From Psychroflexus salis (lineage in GTDB: Bacteria > Bacteroidota > Bacteroidia > Flavobacteriales > Flavobacteriaceae): a stretch of DNA of 64,000 nucleotides. Shown piece after piece: positions 45,960-54,273 of the stretch. The stretch's first letter is position 1. Every line of letters begins with the position of its first letter. Both the position numbers and the translations under genes were made by a program. The notes beneath the pieces were generated by a model, which did no database searches, had not been told where the DNA came from, and saw nothing but the letters and a program-made list of their open reading frames with translations. Where the stretch lies: positions 124,001 to 188,000 of the forward strand of contig NZ_BMGL01000004.1 of assembly GCF_014640175.1 (NCBI RefSeq), given 5' to 3'.

Positions 45960-47261
45960 TTAATTCAACAATTTCTTTTTATAAACATCAAATATCTCAT
46001 TTTCATATTTTTTGAAAAATTCAGGATCAAAATTAGCTTCTTTTAAATGTTCAATTACATAATCAATACTTTTTTCTTGATTTAACCATGCATCAAATTT
46101 CTCATGCCGCATTCGAATACCAAAGGTATTAATCCCTGTAAATTTTCTGCTTTCAGTTTCAAAATGCATATGAATGCATTTATTTTCGATAGTAGCTTTC
46201 CAATAAAAATCAGAATGCCCTTTTTTGGGTTTTGGAAAAACCCAGCCATAAGTTTGGTATTCTACATCAAAAAATTTGGCAGAGTTAAACCAATTTCCGG
46301 GTTTGTAATTGCTTGGATTTCCAGTTAAGCTTTGGGCCAGAGTTTCGCCCATCATACGCCCCGTGTACCAAACTGCTTCAATAGGTGGTCGGTTTCCTGT
46401 CGGATTTCGTTGTTCTGCACAATCGCCAATAGCATAAATATGTTGGATGTTGGTTTGTAGGTTTTGATTTACTAAAACACCATGATTAGTTTCTATCGAT
46501 GAATTTTTTAAGAAATCGATATTTGGTGAAACTCCTGCAGTTAAACCAACTACGTTACAGTCTATTTGTTCTCCTGTCTCTTCAATAATAATTGATTTTA
46601 CATTTCCATGTTTATCGGCTTCAATGGATTTTAAATTGGTGTTTAATCGTAAGTCGATGCCATGTTCGAGAATATGTTTGTTAAGCATTTCGGATTCTTC
46701 TAAAGGTAACACATTGCTCCAGAAGCTTTTTTCACGAACTAAAAATGTTACAGGAATATTTCGAGTACGCAGCATTTCGGCTAATTCAATTCCAATTAAT
46801 CCGCCACCTACAATAACTGCGCGTTTACAGATTTGGTTGTTGGGTGCATTTTTTTCTAATTTTTCTAAATCTTGTTTGGAATATAAACCTTGCACTTGTG
46901 GTAAATCCTGCCCTGGCCAACCAAATTTATTGGGTTTTGAACCAGTAGCAATTACCAATTTGTCGTACTGGAAGGTTTCGCCAGAGTTTAGTAAAAGTTG
47001 ATTATTTTGAGTCTGAACTTCTTCAACATATGCTTTTTTTAATTCGATTCGGTTTTTCTTCCAAAAATGATCTTCATATGGCTTTAAGTGATTCCACTTC
47101 ATATGGCCCATGTATACATACATTAAAGCTGTTCTCGAAAAAAAGTGTTCACTTTCAGCAGAAATTAGCGTAATGCGTTTATTTGAATTTTTTCGGATGT
47201 GGCGAGCTAGAGTTACACCAGCAATTCCATTACCAATAATAACAATGTGTTCTTGATTCAA
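45960..47261 (-). CDS. NAD(P)/FAD-dependent oxidoreductase
   Basis: A 433-residue pyridine nucleotide-disulphide oxidoreductase-type flavoprotein. The FAD-binding motif is V-I-I-G-N-G-I-A-G-V at the N-terminus, the NAD(P)-binding motif is V-I-V-G-G-G-L-I-G-I-E-L-A-E near 150, and I-Y-A-I-G-D-C-A near 285 closes the FAD site. No redox-active C-x4-C is visible, so it resembles ferredoxin or nitrite-reductase-type reductases more than disulphide reductases. It probably moves electrons between NAD(P)H and the polyferredoxin encoded downstream. Confidence 0.9.
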   Translation of the reverse strand: MNQEHIVIIGNGIAGVTLARHIRKNSNKRITLISAESEHFFSRTALMYVYMGHMKWNHLKPYEDHFWKKNRIELKKAYVEEVQTQNNQLLLNSGETFQYDKLVIATGSKPNKFGWPGQDLPQVQGLYSKQDLEKLEKNAPNNQICKRAVIVGGGLIGIELAEMLRTRNIPVTFLVREKSFWSNVLPLEESEMLNKHILEHGIDLRLNTNLKSIEADKHGNVKSIIIEETGEQIDCNVVGLTAGVSPNIDFLKNSSIETNHGVLVNQNLQTNIQHIYAIGDCAEQRNPTGNRPPIEAVWYTGRMMGETLAQSLTGNPSNYKPGNWFNSAKFFDVEYQTYGWVFPKPKKGHSDFYWKATIENKCIHMHFETESRKFTGINTFGIRMRHEKFDAWLNQEKSIDYVIEHLKEANFDPEFFKKYENEIFDVYKKKLLN

Positions 47262-47350
47262 AATGCATATTTTTAAACTAGTCGAATATTTTTTTTAGTG
47301 CTTACACCATTCTATGCAATCCTAATACCAAGTATAAAAAAAGACTAAAA

Positions 47351-48052
47351 TTAATTTGTCAATTTATTTTCAAAATCTTCTAAATGTAAAGCATTTTCAA
47401 CTTTAAATTCTCCAATTTTAGTTCTTTTTAAGGCAGAAAGATGAGCACCTGCATGTAAAGCCTTTCCAAAATCGTGTGCCAAGCTTCTAATGTAAGTACC
47501 TTTACTACAAGTTACTTCAAATTCAACTTTCGGAAAATCAATCTTAGTAATTTGAAAGTTTTTAATAAAAACTTTACGGCTTGGTATTTCTACTTCTTCA
47601 CCACTTCTAGCATATTCATATAATCGTTTTCCTTCTTTTTTAAGGGCTGAGAATATAGGGGGCTTTTGATTTATTTTTCCAATAAATTGCTGTGTAGTTT
47701 GTTGGATTAAGGCTTCATTAATATGTTCGATATCGAAAGATTGGTCAATTTCCGTTTCTAAATCGTAGGATGGAGTAGTAGCACCAAGTGTAAACTCTCC
47801 GGTATATACTTTTGTTTGACCCATGAAACTTTCAATTTGCTTGGTCATTTTTCCTGTGCAAATAATTACTAAACCAGTTGCTAACGGGTCTAAAGTTCCA
47901 GCATGCCCTACTTTTAGTTTTTTTATTTGAAATTTTTTTTTAATAAGCCATCGTACTTTATTTACTAATTGAAAAGATGTCCAATGCAGTGGTTTATCAA
48001 AAAGCAAAACCTGTCCTTTTTGAAAATCTTCTAAAGTTGAAGCGAGCTTCAT
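47351..48052 (-). CDS. truB: tRNA pseudouridine-55 synthase TruB
   Basis: A 233-residue enzyme that converts uridine 55 of the T-psi-C loop to pseudouridine. The catalytic Asp is D55 in G-H-A-G-T-L-D-P-L-A-T-G. It also has K-P-L-H-W-T-S-F near the N-terminus, K-I-N-Q-K-P-P-I-F-S-A-L-K and C-S-K-G-T-Y-I-R-S-L. It is shorter than the E. coli enzyme because the C-terminal PUA domain is absent, as is normal in Bacteroidota. It lies 3 bp after DUF3098 on the same strand, in an ftsX-DUF3098-truB operon. Confidence 0.97.
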   Translation of the reverse strand: MKLASTLEDFQKGQVLLFDKPLHWTSFQLVNKVRWLIKKKFQIKKLKVGHAGTLDPLATGLVIICTGKMTKQIESFMGQTKVYTGEFTLGATTPSYDLETEIDQSFDIEHINEALIQQTTQQFIGKINQKPPIFSALKKEGKRLYEYARSGEEVEIPSRKVFIKNFQITKIDFPKVEFEVTCSKGTYIRSLAHDFGKALHAGAHLSALKRTKIGEFKVENALHLEDFENKLTN

Positions 48053-48055
48053 GAA

Positions 48056-48343
48056 TTAGTTTTTATGGGGATTTAATAAAATGGCGTAAACTTCAACAGC
48101 AAAACCGATGATGACTAAAGTAGGTGCTAGACGAATTCTTCGCCAACTAAAAATCTCAGGATTAAAAACATTGGGGTCTTCGCTACCGCCGCCAGTCATT
48201 AAAATAAAACCCAAGCTAATAATAGCAGCTCCTATGAGCATAAAAATATAGTTTTTTTTCTCAAAAATAAATTCATTTTGAACCTTGTTATTATTTTGAT
48301 TTTTCAAAGTTTTGTTTTTTTTATTCTTAGTAGTAGAGCTCAT
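48056..48343 (-). CDS. DUF3098 membrane protein
   Basis: A 95-residue protein with a basic N-terminal half rich in Asn and Lys and two membrane helices (about 33-50 and 70-88) joined by a loop with M-T-G-G-G-S-E-D-P-N. The G-F-I-L-M-T-G-G-G motif identifies DUF3098, a Bacteroidota family always found next to ftsX. It overlaps the ftsX end by 17 bp. Its role is unknown; position suggests a link to cell-envelope or division functions. Confidence 0.9.
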   Translation of the reverse strand: MSSTTKNKKNKTLKNQNNNKVQNEFIFEKKNYIFMLIGAAIISLGFILMTGGGSEDPNVFNPEIFSWRRIRLAPTLVIIGFAVEVYAILLNPHKN

Positions 48344-49205
48344 CTGTTTTTAAATTTAAGAAACGTTGGGTAGCAAAAAAGGTACTTATCCAAGTTATTA
48401 TAATTCCGAGTATAAAGATGCCCGCAAAAACCGAACCTACAATTATAGGATCTTTTAAAAGGTTTAAATTAGGAAAAGCTTCATTTAAGTAGTACATTAA
48501 CACAGCCATTCCAGCTAACGATAAAATAGAACCTACTATACCAAGTTTTATGCTTTTCCAAATAAAAGGTCTTCGAATAAAACCTTTTGTAGCACCAACC
48601 ATTTGCATGGTTTTGATGATGAAGCGTTTTGAATATACCGATAAACGTATGGAACTATTAATAAGCAACACCGCTATAAAGGTAAATACACCACAAATTA
48701 CTAAAATCCAGAAGCTTAATTTTTTAATATTATCATTTAATAGGGCAATTAAAGGTTTGTCGTAAACTACTTTATCTACGTAATCGTACTCCATTAAATC
48801 TCTTTTAATTTCAGCCAATTGGACTTCGGTAACATAATCTGCATTAAAATACACGTCGATGCTGTTTTTTAAGGGATTATAACCAAGGAAATCCATAAAG
48901 TCTTCGCCTAAATCTTTTTTGGTCATTTCGGCTGCTTCTTCCTTAGAAACGAAATTTGCACTTTTGGTAAACTCAGATAGGCTTAAACTCTTTTGTAATT
49001 CTTCTATATCAATTTCTTTGGCAGTTTCATCAAAAAAGACGCTTAATGCTACTTGTTCTTTAAAGTAATCGGCAACTTTTTTGGTGTTGAGAACAATTAA
49101 ACCTAAACTGCCCAATATAAAAAGTACCAGTGCAATACTAATAACAACAGAAAAATAGGAAGAAATTAATCTTCGGCGTTGATAACGTTCAAACGAAGAA
49201 GCCAT
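48327..49205 (-). CDS. ftsX: Cell-division protein FtsX
   Basis: A 292-residue membrane protein, permease-like partner of the ATPase FtsE. It has an N-terminal cytoplasmic basic segment, helix 1 (about 20-42), a periplasmic domain with E-x-x-L-S-L-S-E-F and D-F-L-G-Y-N-P-L, then three further helices including the FtsX core with S-V-Y-S-K-R-F-I-I-K-T-M-Q-M-V-G-A-T. It should transmit ATP-driven signals to cell-wall hydrolases. ftsE is not in this window. First gene of the ftsX-DUF3098-truB operon. Confidence 0.96.
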   Translation of the reverse strand: MASSFERYQRRRLISSYFSVVISIALVLFILGSLGLIVLNTKKVADYFKEQVALSVFFDETAKEIDIEELQKSLSLSEFTKSANFVSKEEAAEMTKKDLGEDFMDFLGYNPLKNSIDVYFNADYVTEVQLAEIKRDLMEYDYVDKVVYDKPLIALLNDNIKKLSFWILVICGVFTFIAVLLINSSIRLSVYSKRFIIKTMQMVGATKGFIRRPFIWKSIKLGIVGSILSLAGMAVLMYYLNEAFPNLNLLKDPIIVGSVFAGIFILGIIITWISTFFATQRFLNLKTDELYY

Positions 49206-49436
49206 TGATTTTGTTTTTGGTAAAAATAAAAAACTAAATGAATATGATAAGCAATTTTTTATTCTTTCGAATTTGTTTTAAATATAAAACTAAGTTATGC
49301 CATATTAATTAACGAATAAAGCCAAACTTTGTTGTTTTAAAATAGATTTAGATGAGGATAAGTCGATTTAAGTTATGTAAGTTGAACAAGGATATAGCTT
49401 TGGTTGTAGGCAATTTAAAATTATATAAGCAACAAC
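49206..49436. other. Divergent intergenic region between ftsX and rplM
   Basis: The gap between ftsX and rplM is 312 bp in all; the rplM promoter and leader at its right end are listed separately. In the remaining AT-rich part I see no gene, RNA or clear minus-strand promoter for ftsX. Confidence 0.5.
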
Positions 49437-49466
49437 TTGAAATTAAAATTATTAATTGTACATTTG
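49437..49466 (+). promoter_or_regulatory. rplM promoter
   Basis: TTG (49437-49439) and TACATTTG (49459-49466) are spaced by 19 bp, matching the Bacteroidota minus-33 / minus-7 arrangement. It lies about 50 bp before the GTG start of rplM. Confidence 0.65.
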
Positions 49467-49470
49467 CACT

Positions 49471-49486
49471 CCTAAAATTTTTTAGG
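49471..49486 (+). promoter_or_regulatory. Hairpin in the rplM leader
   Basis: CCTAAAA (49471-49477) and TTTTAGG (49480-49486) form a perfect 7-bp hairpin at or just after the expected transcription start. An L13 autoregulatory leader is known from Bacteroidia, and this may be it, although I cannot check the consensus. Confidence 0.4.
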
Positions 49487-49517
49487 AAAGGAATGTTTAA
49501 TTAGTAAATTTAAAAGT

Positions 49518-49973
49518 GTGGATACATTAAGTTACAAAACAGTTTCTGCCAATGCTAAAACCGTAGATAAAGAATGGTTGTTAGTAGATGCAGAAGGACA
49601 GTCATTAGGACGTCTAGCTTCTGTTGTAGCCAAATTTCTTCGTGGAAAACACAAACCAAATTTCACTCCGCATGTTGATTGTGGCGATAACGTAGTTGTT
49701 ATCAATGCAGAAAAAATCAACTTAACGGGGAAAAAATGGGATGACAAAGAATATTTGCGTTACACTGGCTACCCAGGAGGACAAAGAAGTATGAATGCAA
49801 CCGAAATGTTTGGAAAAGGGCCTGAGCGCCTTATTGAAAAGTCGGTTAAAGGAATGCTTCCCAAAAACAAATTAGGTTCTGCTTTATTTAGAAACCTAAG
49901 AGTAGTAGTAGGTGAAGAGCATAATTTAGAAGCTCAAAAACCTAAAAAAATTAATTTAAACGAACTCGTGTAG
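49518..49973 (+). CDS. rplM: 50S ribosomal protein L13
   Basis: A 151-residue ribosomal protein of the large subunit. The start is a GTG (M-D-T-L-S-Y-K-T); there is no ATG nearby, and the N-terminus fits flavobacterial L13. It has W-L-L-V-D-A-E-G-Q-S-L-G-R-L-A-S and G-D-N-V-V-V-I-N-A-E-K-I and the conserved M-L-P-K-N-K-L-G. It is followed without a gap by rpsI, the usual L13-S9 pair, and then rpsB and tsf. Confidence 0.98.
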   Translation: MDTLSYKTVSANAKTVDKEWLLVDAEGQSLGRLASVVAKFLRGKHKPNFTPHVDCGDNVVVINAEKINLTGKKWDDKEYLRYTGYPGGQRSMNATEMFGKGPERLIEKSVKGMLPKNKLGSALFRNLRVVVGEEHNLEAQKPKKINLNELV

Positions 49974-50360
49974 ATGGAAACAATTCACAAAATTGGTCGT
50001 AGAAAAACTTCTGTAGCTCGTATTTATCTTTCTGAAGGTAAGGGTGAGGTTCAGGTAAATGGAAAAAAAGCAAACGATTATTTTACAACAGCACAGTTGT
50101 TGTATAAATTAAATCAACCGTTTTTATTAACTGATACCGAGGGGAGTTACGATGTAAAAGTAAATGTATTGGGCGGTGGTATTACTGGTCAAGCTGAAGC
50201 TATTCGTCTTGCAATTTCAAGAGCTTTATGCCATATTGATATTGAGCATAGAGCTGTTTTAAAACCTGAAGGATTACTTACTAGAGATCCAAGAATGGTA
50301 GAGCGTAAGAAATTCGGTCAGAAAAAAGCGAGAAAGAAATTCCAATTCTCAAAACGTTAA
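49974..50360 (+). CDS. rpsI: 30S ribosomal protein S9
   Basis: A 128-residue ribosomal protein of the small subunit. It starts the base after the L13 stop codon. It shows I-G-R-R-K-T-S-V-A-R, the G-G-G-I-T-G-Q-A-E-A-I-R-L-A-I-S-R-A-L core and the C-terminal K-K-F-G-Q-K-K-A-R-K-K-F-Q-F-S-K-R tail that reaches the P-site tRNA. Length is normal. A 160-bp leader then separates it from rpsB. Confidence 0.98.
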   Translation: METIHKIGRRKTSVARIYLSEGKGEVQVNGKKANDYFTTAQLLYKLNQPFLLTDTEGSYDVKVNVLGGGITGQAEAIRLAISRALCHIDIEHRAVLKPEGLLTRDPRMVERKKFGQKKARKKFQFSKR

Positions 50361-50420
50361 TCAATTGGTGGTTGCCTTTAGGCAATTTAAGTTCAATCAA
50401 TAATAATAAAGTTGTTGTTA

Positions 50421-50488
50421 TTCCGTATAATGCGGAAGTTAGTTTAGCATCTAAATAAATAAGGCCAAAATATTGTCACTTATTTATT
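50421..50488 (+). promoter_or_regulatory. Structured rpsB leader
   Basis: Two stems lie in the rpsI-rpsB gap: TTCCG/CGGAA (50421-50437) and a perfect 10-bp inverted repeat AATAAATAAG/CTTATTTATT (50454-50463 with 50479-50488) around a 15-nt loop, 32 bp before the rpsB ATG. A smaller TTGCC/GGCAA hairpin lies at 50372-50385. No T-run follows, so an S2 autoregulatory leader is more likely than a terminator. Confidence 0.4.
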
Positions 50489-50520
50489 GCTATCTCAACA
50501 GAACGTAAACTATTAAAAAA

Positions 50521-51351
50521 ATGGCAAAACAAATCGATGTAAAAGAATTACTAGATTCAGGTGTTCACTTTGGTCACTTAACCAGAAGATGGAACCCAAA
50601 TATGGCGCCTTACGTATACATGGAACGTAATGGTATACATATTATTAATTTATACAAAACAGTAGCTAAAATGGAAGAAGCAGGTGCTGCACTTTCAAAA
50701 ATTGCTGCTAGTGGCAGAAAAATCCTTTTTGTTGCTACCAAAAAACAAGCTAAAGAAATCGTTTCTCAGCAGGCTGAACGTGCTAACATGCCTTACATTA
50801 CTGAGCGCTGGCCTGGTGGTATGTTAACTAACTTTGTAACCATTCGTAAATCGGTTAAAAAGATGGCTGCAGTAGACCGTATGAAAAAAGACGGGACTTT
50901 TAACTCTCTGTCTAAAAAAGAGCGTTTACAAGTAGACCGTATGAAAGCTAAGTTAGAAAAAAACTTAGGTTCAATTTCAGACATGACTCGACTTCCTGGT
51001 GCAATATTTATTGTAGATACACTTCGTGAACACATTGCTGTAAAAGAAGCACAGAAATTAAACATTCCAATTTTCGCAATGGTCGATACTAACTCAGATC
51101 CTCGTGAAGTAGATTTTGCAATCCCATCGAACGATGATGCGTCTAAATCTATTGAAAAAGTGGTTTCTTATGTAGTAGATACAATTATCGAAGGTGCTAC
51201 ATCTAGAAAAGAAGATATTAAAGCTAAAGAGCAAGAGAAAGAAGCTAAAAAAGCTGCTAAAGCTGAAAAGGAGAAAGAAGTAACAGAAGCAAAACAAGCT
51301 GATGAAGCTAAAACAACTACTCCTGAAGATAAGTCGGCAAAAACCGAATAA
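50521..51351 (+). CDS. rpsB: 30S ribosomal protein S2
   Basis: A 276-residue small-subunit protein. It has L-L-D-S-G-V-H-F-G-H-L-T-R-R-W-N-P-N-M, the F-V-A-T-K-K-Q-A motif, M-P-Y-I-T-E-R-W-P-G-G-M-L-T-N and V-D-T-N-S-D-P-R-E-V-D-F. The last 45 residues are a Lys/Glu/Ala-rich charged extension, common in Bacteroidota S2, which is not part of the conserved fold. It is followed by a hairpin and then tsf. Confidence 0.98.
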   Translation: MAKQIDVKELLDSGVHFGHLTRRWNPNMAPYVYMERNGIHIINLYKTVAKMEEAGAALSKIAASGRKILFVATKKQAKEIVSQQAERANMPYITERWPGGMLTNFVTIRKSVKKMAAVDRMKKDGTFNSLSKKERLQVDRMKAKLEKNLGSISDMTRLPGAIFIVDTLREHIAVKEAQKLNIPIFAMVDTNSDPREVDFAIPSNDDASKSIEKVVSYVVDTIIEGATSRKEDIKAKEQEKEAKKAAKAEKEKEVTEAKQADEAKTTTPEDKSAKTE

Positions 51352-51380
51352 GTTTTAAATAAAACAATAATACTTCAAGT

Positions 51381-51410
51381 CGTTTAGCTTTTGCTAAACG
51401 GCTTTCTTTA
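51381..51410 (+). terminator. Terminator or attenuator between rpsB and tsf
   Basis: CGTTTAGC (51381-51388) and GCTAAACG (51393-51400) form a perfect 8-bp stem with a TTTT loop, followed by a T-rich stretch (GCTTTCTTT). The T-run is interrupted, so it may reduce rather than stop transcription into tsf. Confidence 0.6.
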
Positions 51411-51423
51411 AAAATACAGAATT

Positions 51424-52251
51424 ATGGCAAAAATAACTGCTGCAGAAGTAAACAAATTAAGAAAAAGTACTGGTGCTGGTATGATGGATTGTAAAAAAGC
51501 TTTAGTTGAAGCTGATGGCGATTTTGATAAAGCAATTGAAGTACTTCGTAAAAAAGGTCAAAAAGTAGCTGCTAAAAGAGCGGACAGAGAGTCTAGCGAA
51601 GGAGCAGTTATAGCTAAGGTTAACGCAGAAGCTAATAAAGGAGTTATCGTTTCTTTAAATTGTGAAACCGATTTCGTAGCTAAAAACGACGATTTCGTTA
51701 AAATGGCTAATGATTTCGCTGAATTAGCATTAGGTGTGGCAACAAAAGAAGATTTATTAAAATTAGACTACAACGGTATTTCAGTTGAAGAAAAATTGAC
51801 TGAACAAACGGGTGTAATCGGTGAAAAAATCGAAATAGGTGATTTTAGAATTTTAGAAGCTGTATTTGTTGGATCTTACATTCATGCAGGTAATAAAATT
51901 GGAGTTTTAACTGGTTTATCTAAAGCAGCTGATAATGCAGAAGAAGTGGCCAAAGAAGTTTCTATGCAAGCTGCAGCAATGAATCCTGTTGCTCTAAATG
52001 AAGATGGTGTAGATACAGAAACTATCGAACGTGAAACAGAAATTGCCAAAGATCAATTACGCCAAGAAGGAAAACCAGAAGAAATGTTAGACAATATTGT
52101 TAAGGGTAAAATTCAACGTTTCTTTAAAGACAATACTCTAGTGCATCAAGCTTTTATTAAAGATAATAAAATAAGTGTTGCGAAACACGTTCAAAATAGT
52201 CTTGGTAAAGATGTAGAAATAACTGCTTTCGAAAGAGTTGCTTTAGGTTAA
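51424..52251 (+). CDS. tsf: Translation elongation factor Ts
   Basis: A 275-residue factor that recycles EF-Tu by exchanging GDP. The N-terminal UBA-like domain has L-R-K-S-T-G-A-G-M-M-D-C-K-K-A-L, followed by the EF-Tu-contact T-D-F-V-A-K-N-D-D-F motif and the C-terminal dimerisation domain with G-K-I-Q-R-F-F. Length fits the family in Bacteroidota. It follows rpsB after 72 bp and ends at a strong terminator. Confidence 0.98.
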   Translation: MAKITAAEVNKLRKSTGAGMMDCKKALVEADGDFDKAIEVLRKKGQKVAAKRADRESSEGAVIAKVNAEANKGVIVSLNCETDFVAKNDDFVKMANDFAELALGVATKEDLLKLDYNGISVEEKLTEQTGVIGEKIEIGDFRILEAVFVGSYIHAGNKIGVLTGLSKAADNAEEVAKEVSMQAAAMNPVALNEDGVDTETIERETEIAKDQLRQEGKPEEMLDNIVKGKIQRFFKDNTLVHQAFIKDNKISVAKHVQNSLGKDVEITAFERVALG

Positions 52252-52270
52252 TAAAATCTTTTCTAATTTA

Positions 52271-52307
52271 AAAAACCCATTTCATTCATCTGAAATGGGT
52301 TTTTTTA
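52271..52307 (+). terminator. Rho-independent terminator after tsf
   Basis: CCCATTTCA (52276-52284) and TGAAATGGG (52291-52299) form a perfect 9-bp stem with a 6-nt loop, with A-rich DNA before and eight T after. It ends the rplM-rpsI-rpsB-tsf unit. Confidence 0.9.
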
Positions 52308-52603
52308 TGTTAAATTATAACTTCAAAGATATTTTTTAGGTTAATTAGAATAAAACTTACTTTACGCTAAAGTATATTGTTTTGATAATATAATGTTGTT
52401 ATTTAATACTCGAATGTTAATATCAACTTACCTGTTTACTACCAGTAATTATTTTAAAGACTCTATGAGTAGTTCAGCCATTTAAAATAAGATTTGATAC
52501 TATACAAATCAAGATTTTAAATTGTTAGTTGTAAATTAAATCTAACAATAGTGTTTATGTATCTTTTATCGTAAGGTAATGATTTCAGATTTAAAAAATA
52601 ATG
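52308..52603. other. Gene-free stretch between tsf and pyrH
   Basis: About 300 bp of AT-rich DNA with no ORF, hairpin or repeat that I can support. Its right end carries the pyrH promoter. Confidence 0.5.
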
Positions 52604-52611
52604 TATTTTTG
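52604..52611 (+). promoter_or_regulatory. Minus-7 promoter box of pyrH (TATTTTTG)
   Basis: TATTTTTG fits TAnnTTTG and ends 17 bp before the pyrH ATG, so the message should have a very short leader. No clear TTG minus-33 element was seen. Confidence 0.5.
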
Positions 52612-52628
52612 TCTGCAAATCCCAATTT

Positions 52629-53336
52629 ATGCACTACAAACGTATTTTACTTAAATTATCTGGAGAAGCCTTAATGGGAAACCGTAATTACGGGATAGAT
52701 CCTGACCGTTTATCTGAATATGCTAACGAGATTAAAGCTGCAGTAGATAAAGGTGTACAGGTTGCTATAGTAATTGGCGGCGGTAATATATTTCGTGGTA
52801 TATCTGGTGCAAGTAAAGGTATGGATCGTGTTCAGGGTGACCATATGGGAATGTTAGCAACTGTTATTAACGGATTAGCTTTGCAAAGCGCTTGCGAAGA
52901 TGCAGGAATTCAAACTCGTTTACAAACAGCCATTAAAATTAACGAAGTTGCGGAGCCTTTTATAAGAAGAAAAGCTATGCGTCATCTAGAAAAAGGTAGA
53001 GTTGTTATTTTTGGAGGTGGAACAGGTAACCCTTATTTTACAACTGATTCAGCAGCTGTCTTAAGAGCTATCGAAATTGAAGCAGATGTAATATTAAAAG
53101 GAACACGTGTAGACGGGATTTATACATCAGATCCTGAAAAAGATGTTGAAGCTACCAAATTTGACTTCATTAGCTTTGATGATGTGCTTAGAAAAGGATT
53201 AAAAGTAATGGATACAACTGCATTTACCCTAAGTCAAGAAAATGAGCTACCCATTATTGTTTTTGACATGAATACAAAAGGGAATTTACAAAAGATAATT
53301 TCAGGAGAAAATATAGGAACTAAAGTAAATTTATAA
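52629..53336 (+). CDS. pyrH: UMP kinase
   Basis: A 235-residue amino-acid-kinase-family enzyme that phosphorylates UMP to UDP with ATP. It shows [10 protein letters not shown] at the start, [10 protein letters not shown] (phosphate site), [27 protein letters not shown] and V-D-G-I-Y-T-S-D-P. Full length. It is followed after 18 bp by frr, the usual pair. Confidence 0.98.
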   Translation: MHYKRILLKLSGEALMGNRNYGIDPDRLSEYANEIKAAVDKGVQVAIVIGGGNIFRGISGASKGMDRVQGDHMGMLATVINGLALQSACEDAGIQTRLQTAIKINEVAEPFIRRKAMRHLEKGRVVIFGGGTGNPYFTTDSAAVLRAIEIEADVILKGTRVDGIYTSDPEKDVEATKFDFISFDDVLRKGLKVMDTTAFTLSQENELPIIVFDMNTKGNLQKIISGENIGTKVNL

Positions 53337-53354
53337 TATACAACATTTTTAACC

Positions 53355-53909
53355 ATGAATGAAGACGTTGAACTAATAATAGAATCTACAGAAGATGATA
53401 TGCAAGGAGCGGTTAAGCACCTTAGAAAACAATACATTAATATTAGAGCTGGAAAAGCAAATCCATCTATGTTAAGTGGGGTGCTTGTTGAGTATTATGG
53501 AAGTATGACACCTTTAAGTCAAGTAAGTAATATTAATACGCCCGACGCTCAAACACTTTCGGTGCAGCCTTTTGAAAAATCTTTGATTCAAGAAATTGAA
53601 AAGGCCATTATGAATGCTAACTTAGGATTCAACCCTATGAATAATGGAGAAAGCGTAATTATTAATGTACCACCTTTAACAGAAGAGAGAAGACGAGAAC
53701 TTTCTAAGCAAGCTAAATCTGAAGCTGAAGAAGCTAAAATTGGTGTTCGTAATACCCGTAGAAATGCAAATGCTGAATTAAAAAAACAAGATCTTTCAGA
53801 AGATATGCTAAAAGATGCTGAAGATGAAGTTCAAAAGCTTACAGATAAATACATAAGCGATATCGACAAGGTTTATGAAGCTAAAGATGTCGAAATTATG
53901 AAGGTATAA
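53355..53909 (+). CDS. frr: Ribosome recycling factor
   Basis: A 184-residue factor that, with EF-G, splits the ribosome after termination. It has the expected pattern I-R-A-G-K-A-N-P-S-M-L, V-E-Y-Y-G-S-M-T-P-L-S-Q-V-S-N-I, N-V-P-P-L-T-E-E-R-R and the helical C-terminus rich in Glu and Lys. Length is normal. It is co-transcribed with pyrH and ends at a strong terminator. Confidence 0.98.
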   Translation: MNEDVELIIESTEDDMQGAVKHLRKQYINIRAGKANPSMLSGVLVEYYGSMTPLSQVSNINTPDAQTLSVQPFEKSLIQEIEKAIMNANLGFNPMNNGESVIINVPPLTEERRRELSKQAKSEAEEAKIGVRNTRRNANAELKKQDLSEDMLKDAEDEVQKLTDKYISDIDKVYEAKDVEIMKV

Positions 53910-53932
53910 TTTTATTAAAAATACTGTCTATT

Positions 53933-53970
53933 AAAAAAGCTGTTTCAATACCAATTGAAACGGCTTTTTG
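53933..53970 (+). terminator. Rho-independent terminator after frr
   Basis: AGCTGTTTCAAT (53938-53949) pairs with ATTGAAACGGCT (53954-53965), a 12-bp stem with one G-U pair, followed by five T. It ends the pyrH-frr unit. Confidence 0.88.
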
Positions 53971-54273
53971 TTTTGCGAAAAATCCTACATATCTATTTTG
54001 AATGTATACTGTTATAAATAAATTATATAGATTAAGTGTCAACTTTAGTTGAAAGATACGCCAATTCGATTTCTAGCAGATGTTAAGTGCTTTTAAGAAC
54101 CTTGTATATTCAAGAGAAATTAAAATTAATAAGTAGTACTAGTTTATAAAAGTTGGATTATTAAAATTACGAACAAGAAACTCTATAAAGAATATGTTTA
54201 AATTGAAAAGTTGCTTTTTCAAAAAATATTAATATTTTTTTGTTTGTTTTTTTAAGTAGTTATGTACTAATTT
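53971..54273. other. Gene-free stretch between frr and the ZIP transporter
   Basis: About 300 bp of AT-rich DNA between convergent genes. I see no ORF, RNA or clear repeat in it. Confidence 0.5.
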
